NCBI GenBank assembly: GCA_015660615.1
Contig: DQKQ01000242.1
Location: 1 to 9,507, forward strand
Direction of reading: 5' to 3'
DNA: 9,507 bases
Source of the DNA: Flavobacteriales bacterium
Lineage (GTDB): Bacteria > Bacteroidota > Bacteroidia > Flavobacteriales_D > Sanyastnellaceae
Of this stretch, positions 5,424-9,507 are shown piece by piece. The position numbers and the translations under genes were made by a program. The notes under the pieces were generated by a model that was not told where the DNA came from, made no database searches, and was given only the letters and a program-made list of their open reading frames with translations. The stretch's first letter is position 1. Each line of letters opens with the position of its first letter.

Positions 5424-8078
5424 TTACTCCTTATTATAGAGTGCACCTAAACCTAATATTACCAGTGGAATTGTGGCCAAAGCGGCTATCCATCCCGCTC
5501 CCATTTTGAACCCAGTTACCATAGGTTGATCTAATGTAATATGGGTTGCTCCTTGTCGGTTTTGCCACCCCAAAAGGGTGGTAATCAAAAATGGCTTCGT
5601 TCCATTATTAATGATTCTCTCATAATCTTCAATCTCACTTTTCGGCATTTTACCCTGCCAGACTGGTCCTGCTACTGTCTTCTCCCAAAGCAATTGTTGT
5701 AGTTCTTCTCGGTCAAGTTTTTCCAAACTTTTCTCTGACCATTCGGCATCCATTTCAATAGTATCTTGGATTTCTACTTCTTCTTGGATTTCATCTAATC
5801 GACTGGCAATTTGGTTACGATAACGCATCATTTCTGGAAGTAAATGGTGTTTTTCACCATCTGTTGAATAAAGATAAGCAATATCTTGTTCCAACTCTAA
5901 ATATATTTGTAATAGGTGGTTAAAATCAGTTTCTTCCTCTATGACTACCTCTTGACGAATTAATAGCATAGTATTAAATGGTGAATCTGCAGCAAAAGTT
6001 TCGGCGTGAGATGGATCCATGATATCACCACAGTTACCGCATTGCCATTCACTAATGATTGGCAGGTATTTTCCACCACAACTGCAGTCATCAAAGAGAC
6101 TATTGTCAAACCGTGGATCCTTGACATGGCCTACTGCCGCAGCATAATATTGTTCAGAATGATAATAATCTTCATCTTCTGGATTGTAATCATTCCAAGT
6201 TTGACCGAGTTCAAATCTCGCAACTGGTTCAAAATCATCATCTAAGATACCAATTGTTACGTCATCATCTCCTTCGTCATCATCACCATCTGTGGCAACA
6301 ATATATCCTATATTTACATCATATCTATCTGAGATGGCCATTGAATTATCAGATAATTGTTCAAACTCTGCTGCAAACGATTCAGCAGCACTTGGGTTTA
6401 CTGGGTCTTGAGGGTCTTGTGGGTGACCTTCGTCACCTCCATGGCCTCCTTCACTATCTCCACCGTCTCCGTCTTCACCGTATCCACCGTCTTCACCGTT
6501 ACCGCCGTTACCGCCGTCACCACCTTCGGTTCCACTGCCATTTCCGCCTTCGCCACCTGTTCCATTCGTAGGTGGGGGCATTCCACCTGCAGGGGGGACA
6601 GCAATAGTGTGGCTTTCGGGGTCATTGGGGTCAATAATCCATTGAACATCGGGGTTGTTATCGGGTTGCATAGCCCAATGAACACCACCACCCGGAACCG
6701 TCATCAAACCACCTGCCGCCGTGGACTCAAAGGATTCTGCACTATAAGCAAAATAACCTTTACGCTCTTTGGCTTTAAGTCTACGCTTGGCTGCTGATTC
6801 GGCCTGAGCCTGACTGCGAGTGGTAGCCAAATCCACCAGATTTGGATTGTTTCCCATACCTCCATAACCACCGAGAGCACGGAATACACCTTTACCATTA
6901 TTATAGACTAAAATACCATACCATTTATTAGAATTGGCGGCTTCAAAACGAACCCAATAAGGCCCCCATACAACTTGATTATATTCAAAGTTTGAATCAA
7001 TTTCTGAACGAATGGCAGAACGAAGATTGGATTTTTCTCGTGCGAGATTTGGTGGGGATGTGGAAGCAGCCTCAAAGGTTTCTGCACGAACTTCAATGTT
7101 TTGATGTCCTGAATAGTTAAGTGAGGCTTGGTCAAAATCACCATGAATAGCACTTGAGTGGGTTAATTCGCCGGGGGTGAATGCATCTAATCCTGTATCT
7201 TTATGGATATCCATAAGTGCACCGGATCCTCCATAGGGTGCTTCATATGTTTCTGCTCCCGCCATCCATCTTTGAGATTTACCGGCCTTTTTAACTTGCC
7301 ACATTTTGCCGTCGTTGCCTCGCATACGAGTTCCGATCTTTCGCTTAGTGGCAGAAATTGTTGGAGCCTTACGAGCCTTACGAGCCTCAGCACCGAAGTT
7401 TTCAGCATAATGTTCACGCATATAATCAACATCAGTAGATGCATCATCCATTTCTCGTTCTTCTTTTTCTCTCTTTAATCTTTGGCGTTTGGTTTCAGCC
7501 ATGAACTTATCTCTTTCTTGTTTTAGCATTTCCTCAACCAGAGGTTTTAGTTTTGCGAGACCATCATAATCTCGGGGGTGTAGTAGGGAGTTTCCGTCAC
7601 CAAATAACTCTGCTAACTCTTTTGGAGTTAATTTCATAATGTAATGATTGCCTCCGGGAATTGCTTCACTGTCGCCCATAGAAAACTTAGCCAATAAATG
7701 TTGATAATTATCTGCGGTATCAAATGGACCAATATGTTGACCAGTCTCACGATTTCGTATTACATAATAAGACTGCTCGGGGACCATGAATGTTCCTATG
7801 GATTCATCATATGTCGACTTGGCAGATGGTCGCATCTCAGCACCCATCTTGACTTCATCAACTAAGTAATCATCATCAAAGGCTCCAACGGAGCGCAGTT
7901 CAGAGATTTTCTCATCACGGTCCATATTTGAAAAGTCTTCTTCAATAGTCATAAGTAAATCTTCTAATTCATCTGAGTTGGATACTTGGCGAACATTATC
8001 ATAACCCATCATTTCCAATTGGCCCAGATCCAAGAGACCGAACATATCATCCAATTGTTCATCTGAAAAGTATTGCAT
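5424..8078 (-). CDS. Large mosaic protein: WGR-like domain, zinc ribbon, Gly-rich linker, C-terminal membrane anchor, repeated AE[ST]F motifs
   Basis: The product is 884 residues, the largest here. In order it shows an acidic helical N-terminus (1-80) and a small domain at about 100-165 (SYYVIRNRETGQHIGPFDT). A highly charged helix runs from about 185 to 213, and a basic mini-domain with IGTRMRGNDGKMWQVKK spans 247-273. A WGR-like domain occupies about 361-441 (SNKWYGILVYNN, GYGGMG, RKGYF). A Gly/Asp/Glu low-complexity linker follows (about 506-551), then an acidic domain (575-640), a CxC-x12-CxxC zinc ribbon (665-683), a helical domain (700-845) and a hydrophobic anchor (about 856-880) with a four-residue tail. 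Six AE[N/T/S][F/Y] motifs lie between modules, at 225, 275, 332, 447, 565 and 692. I do not recognise the family. A membrane-bound structural polyprotein or multi-docking scaffold is inferred. GGTGAT lies five bases before ATG 8078. The gene follows the rightmost gene by 16 bases without its own TATA box at the usual distance. Confidence 0.88.
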   Translation of the reverse strand: MQYFSDEQLDDMFGLLDLGQLEMMGYDNVRQVSNSDELEDLLMTIEEDFSNMDRDEKISELRSVGAFDDDYLVDEVKMGAEMRPSAKSTYDESIGTFMVPEQSYYVIRNRETGQHIGPFDTADNYQHLLAKFSMGDSEAIPGGNHYIMKLTPKELAELFGDGNSLLHPRDYDGLAKLKPLVEEMLKQERDKFMAETKRQRLKREKEEREMDDASTDVDYMREHYAENFGAEARKARKAPTISATKRKIGTRMRGNDGKMWQVKKAGKSQRWMAGAETYEAPYGGSGALMDIHKDTGLDAFTPGELTHSSAIHGDFDQASLNYSGHQNIEVRAETFEAASTSPPNLAREKSNLRSAIRSEIDSNFEYNQVVWGPYWVRFEAANSNKWYGILVYNNGKGVFRALGGYGGMGNNPNLVDLATTRSQAQAESAAKRRLKAKERKGYFAYSAESFESTAAGGLMTVPGGGVHWAMQPDNNPDVQWIIDPNDPESHTIAVPPAGGMPPPTNGTGGEGGNGSGTEGGDGGNGGNGEDGGYGEDGDGGDSEGGHGGDEGHPQDPQDPVNPSAAESFAAEFEQLSDNSMAISDRYDVNIGYIVATDGDDDEGDDDVTIGILDDDFEPVARFELGQTWNDYNPEDEDYYHSEQYYAAAVGHVKDPRFDNSLFDDCSCGGKYLPIISEWQCGNCGDIMDPSHAETFAADSPFNTMLLIRQEVVIEEETDFNHLLQIYLELEQDIAYLYSTDGEKHHLLPEMMRYRNQIASRLDEIQEEVEIQDTIEMDAEWSEKSLEKLDREELQQLLWEKTVAGPVWQGKMPKSEIEDYERIINNGTKPFLITTLLGWQNRQGATHITLDQPMVTGFKMGAGWIAALATIPLVILGLGALYNKE
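6030..6086 (-). other. Zinc ribbon in the 884-aa protein
   Basis: Residues 665-683 have cysteines at 665, 667, 680 and 683 (CSCGGKY and CGNCGD), a short four-cysteine zinc-binding knuckle pair. It is followed nine residues later by an AETFAA motif. Confidence 0.65.
6429..6563 (-). repeat. Gly/Asp/Glu low-complexity linker coding region
   Basis: Residues about 506-551 of the 884-residue protein are imperfect repeats of Gly-Gly-Asn/Asp/Glu with few other residues. The DNA is an imperfect run of GG-N triplets, so slippage and length variation are likely. It links the WGR-like half to the acidic/zinc-ribbon half. Confidence 0.75.
6756..6998 (-). other. WGR-like domain in the 884-aa protein
   Basis: Residues about 361-441 contain SNKWYGILVYNNGKGVF, then GYGGMG, then a helix with AESAAKRRLKAKERKGY. 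The order (strand starting NK[WY], aromatic Gly motif, helix ending in K-x-K-GY) follows the WGR fold known from PARPs and MolR-type proteins. A related copy lies in the adjacent gene (8104-8280). Confidence 0.55.
7260..7340 (-). other. Basic GNDGKMW mini-domain in the 884-aa protein
   Basis: Residues 247-273 read KIGTRMRGNDGKMWQVKKAG and then KSQRWMA. Short basic modules of the form GxxxxGNDGxxYxVxxxxxxxRW occur in large DNA virus proteins as I remember them, but I cannot search to confirm. It is followed directly by an AETYEA motif. Confidence 0.4.
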
Positions 8079-8082
8079 TTAA

Positions 8083-8088
8083 ATCACC
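8083..8088 (-). promoter_or_regulatory. GGTGAT Shine-Dalgarno for the 884-aa gene
   Basis: GGTGAT on the minus strand lies four to five bases before ATG 8078, in the 16-base gap after the upstream stop codon. The context ATGGTGATTTAAATG nearly matches that of the 352-residue gene. Confidence 0.75.
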
Positions 8089-8094
8089 ATTAGT

Positions 8095-9507
8095 TTAAAC
8101 TGTTTCTTTATAACCTTGTCTAAGTTTACGGTCTAACTTAAAATGACCCTGTGATTCACTCATTGGACCAAAGATAGTCATAGTTTTACCAATGCGACCA
8201 TAGCCATTGAAAACGCCACGATTAGTGAAAGCGAAAACGTGATATTTATTAGAACTTCCAACACGGTTAGTAATATATTCTGTGCGACTAATTTTTATTT
8301 TATTATAACGCTTTTTTATAGCATCAACAACATTCTTAACATCAGTAGCGTTCTTAGGATCGATTCGTGCCATAGCAGCGAACTCTTCAGCACGTTGACG
8401 TTTGAGAGCAGTAATTCTTTCATCGTATGGTTGCCAGTGAACTGGTTGTCCAAACTCATGTGGTGGCATTACTGGTGTATTGCCTTCTTCTTCTTCGGCA
8501 CCCCAAAGGCCACCAGAAGATTCAACTAAATAATTTTGAGCATCAGTATAATTAAGGAAAGTATCGCCGGGGCCTGCCATCACACCTGTTGGTGGAACGG
8601 AAGCAGAGGAATATCCACTACCTGTTGGGGACATAGGACCTGATGTTTCCCATTCTACGATACCATCATTCCAGACGGGAATGTCTTCGGAATGGAATGA
8701 TAATGAAGTGTTTCCACAAACCTTACATCCACCATCTTCAGTGAGGTGATTATCACAATACCAAGCATCACAATCGTCACACTCAGCACCATCGTCCCAT
8801 TGAAGATAAGTATCACAAGTAGCACAGTTTGGAGAAGGTATCATCCAATATCCAGAACCATCACAAGTATCGCATTCTTCACCCGCAATATATCCTCGTG
8901 CATCACATTTTCCGCATTCAACCTTTCGTTGTGGTTTCGGATTTGTTGCTGACCACGGAGGTTGCCTATTTTCTTCGGCATTTTTAGAGCCACAGCCACA
9001 AGCGTTAAAGTAATCATCGTGCTCAGCACACATTAGTTTTCGCTCAGCAGCGAAGTCTTCAGCACCTAACATAAAAGGATTTCTTCGGAATCTTCCAGAA
9101 GAACCACGATGTCTGTAACCGGGAGTTAAAGCACCCATTTCTCGAGCCTGTTCTAATCTGTTATAAGCAACACCACGAGCAATTTTATGGGCCTGCCAAC
9201 GGTTAGGACCCTTGTTCCAAAGGCCATCCTCGTCCTGAACTGCTGGTTCACGGAAGAAGTCTTGTTTGGCTTCAGAGGTCCGTTTTGAAATACTCATGGG
9301 GCCGTTAGGAAATGCTCCAATAACTGGTTCAGTTCCAATAACTCCTGTGCGGTAATAACCTCTCATTTGATTAACAATAGTATTAGCAATAAGTGATTGT
9401 TCTGCCGGGGATAGGTCCTCAGCATTCATAATGTAAGCACCACCAACGTGGGGAATAATCTCAGTATCCTCAGCATGATACTTCTTAGGAACGTGATCTT
9501 TGATACT
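8095..9507 (-). CDS. Multi-zinc-finger protein with C-terminal WGR-like domain (5' end beyond window)
   Basis: The frame is open from the stop at 8095 to the right edge, 470 codons. An ATG at 9429 would give 444 residues, but 26 further codons upstream are free of stops (including KKYHAEDTEIIPHVGG) and no Shine-Dalgarno precedes that ATG, so the gene is probably 5'-truncated. Numbered from 9429: a basic region at about 100-120 (YRHRGSSGRFRRNPF), AEDFAA at 123, and a cysteine-rich region at 134-238 with fourteen cysteines. That region includes a DnaJ-like pair (CGKCDARGY and CDTCDGSGYW) and CxxC pairs at 202/205, 217/220 and 235/238. A linker follows, then AEEFAA at 347 and a WGR-like domain at about 384-442 (SNKYHVFAF, GYGRIG, RQGYKE). 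There is no membrane segment. Nucleic-acid or protein binding is suggested by the zinc and WGR modules. The function is unknown. It shares the AE motif and the WGR-like module with the next gene, so the two probably act together. Confidence 0.85.
   Translation of the reverse strand, partial: SIKDHVPKKYHAEDTEIIPHVGGAYIMNAEDLSPAEQSLIANTIVNQMRGYYRTGVIGTEPVIGAFPNGPMSISKRTSEAKQDFFREPAVQDEDGLWNKGPNRWQAHKIARGVAYNRLEQAREMGALTPGYRHRGSSGRFRRNPFMLGAEDFAAERKLMCAEHDDYFNACGCGSKNAEENRQPPWSATNPKPQRKVECGKCDARGYIAGEECDTCDGSGYWMIPSPNCATCDTYLQWDDGAECDDCDAWYCDNHLTEDGGCKVCGNTSLSFHSEDIPVWNDGIVEWETSGPMSPTGSGYSSASVPPTGVMAGPGDTFLNYTDAQNYLVESSGGLWGAEEEEGNTPVMPPHEFGQPVHWQPYDERITALKRQRAEEFAAMARIDPKNATDVKNVVDAIKKRYNKIKISRTEYITNRVGSSNKYHVFAFTNRGVFNGYGRIGKTMTIFGPMSESQGHFKLDRKLRQGYKETV
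8104..8280 (-). other. WGR-like domain at the C-terminus of the zinc-finger protein
   Basis: Residues about 384-442 (from ATG 9429) show SNKYHVFAFTNRGVF, GYGRIGKT, then a helix ending RKLRQGYKE. The YGRIGKT segment is close to the WGRIG-type core of WGR domains, and the order matches the copy in the 884-residue protein. Confidence 0.6.
8716..9030 (-). other. Cysteine-rich zinc-binding region with DnaJ-like CxxCxxxG pair
   Basis: Residues 134-238 (from ATG 9429) include C172/C175 and C186/C189 in a CxxCxxxGY...CxxCxGSG arrangement resembling half of the DnaJ zinc centre. Further CxxC pairs at 202/205, 217/220 and 235/238, with C225 and H228, suggest ribbon or RING-like knuckles. Confidence 0.6.

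Noticed and set aside
6429..6563. CRISPR or DNA-level satellite in the triplet-rich stretch
   Set aside because: The repetition is an imperfect codon-level Gly/Asp/Glu linker inside an intact gene, without constant repeats and unique spacers.
6398..6691. Minus-strand 97-codon frame overlapping the Gly-rich linker
   Set aside because: It is a frame-shifted reading of the repetitive GG-N region of the 884-residue gene (Val/Thr/Lys repeats), and I saw no start signal.
8716..9030. A true DnaJ co-chaperone
   Set aside because: Only a DnaJ-like CxxC pair arrangement is present. There is no J domain with HPD in the visible part and no DnaJ C-terminal domains.

Overview
This window is a compact block of thirteen genes, all on the minus strand and read from right to left. 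Intergenic gaps run from 0 to about 38 bases. GC content is moderate to low. There are no tRNA, rRNA, CRISPR or insertion-sequence signals. All plus-strand open frames look like shadows. The outermost gene on each side is cut by the window edge.

The expression signals point to an archaeal host. Five genes have a TATA box (TATAAATA, TATAAGTA or TTTAAGTA) with exactly 22 bases between its last base and an ATG, so the predicted transcription start falls on the start codon (leaderless mRNA). The remaining genes mostly lie inside the resulting transcription units and carry Shine-Dalgarno sequences instead, often the GGTGAT form common in archaea, within 4-8 bases of their ATG. This splits the block into units: [470+ aa, 884 aa]; [126 aa]; [185 aa, 352 aa]; [188 aa, 91 aa, 199 aa, 71 aa]; [161 aa, 158 aa]; [120 aa, weak promoter]; [left-edge gene].

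The protein content looks like a virus or virus-like element, but no hallmark gene (capsid, terminase, polymerase, integrase) is visible, so this is inference. At least ten of the thirteen products have one or two hydrophobic membrane segments. Several are large ectodomain-like proteins with a single C-terminal anchor and a tiny tail (884, 352, 188 and 199 aa). A membrane-bearing virion, an envelope or a membrane-docked assembly module would fit.

The two large rightmost proteins are mosaics of small domains: zinc ribbons, a DnaJ-like cysteine-rich segment, a GNDGKMW-type mini-domain and related WGR-like domains. A recurring short peptide, consensus A-E-[S/T/D/E/N]-[F/Y]-[A/E/G]-[A/S], is scattered between these modules. 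It occurs eight times in these two proteins and is written with different codons, so it is conserved as peptide. A processing site for a maturation protease or a docking peptide are possible explanations. The motif and the regular leaderless/Shine-Dalgarno unit architecture are the most interesting things here.
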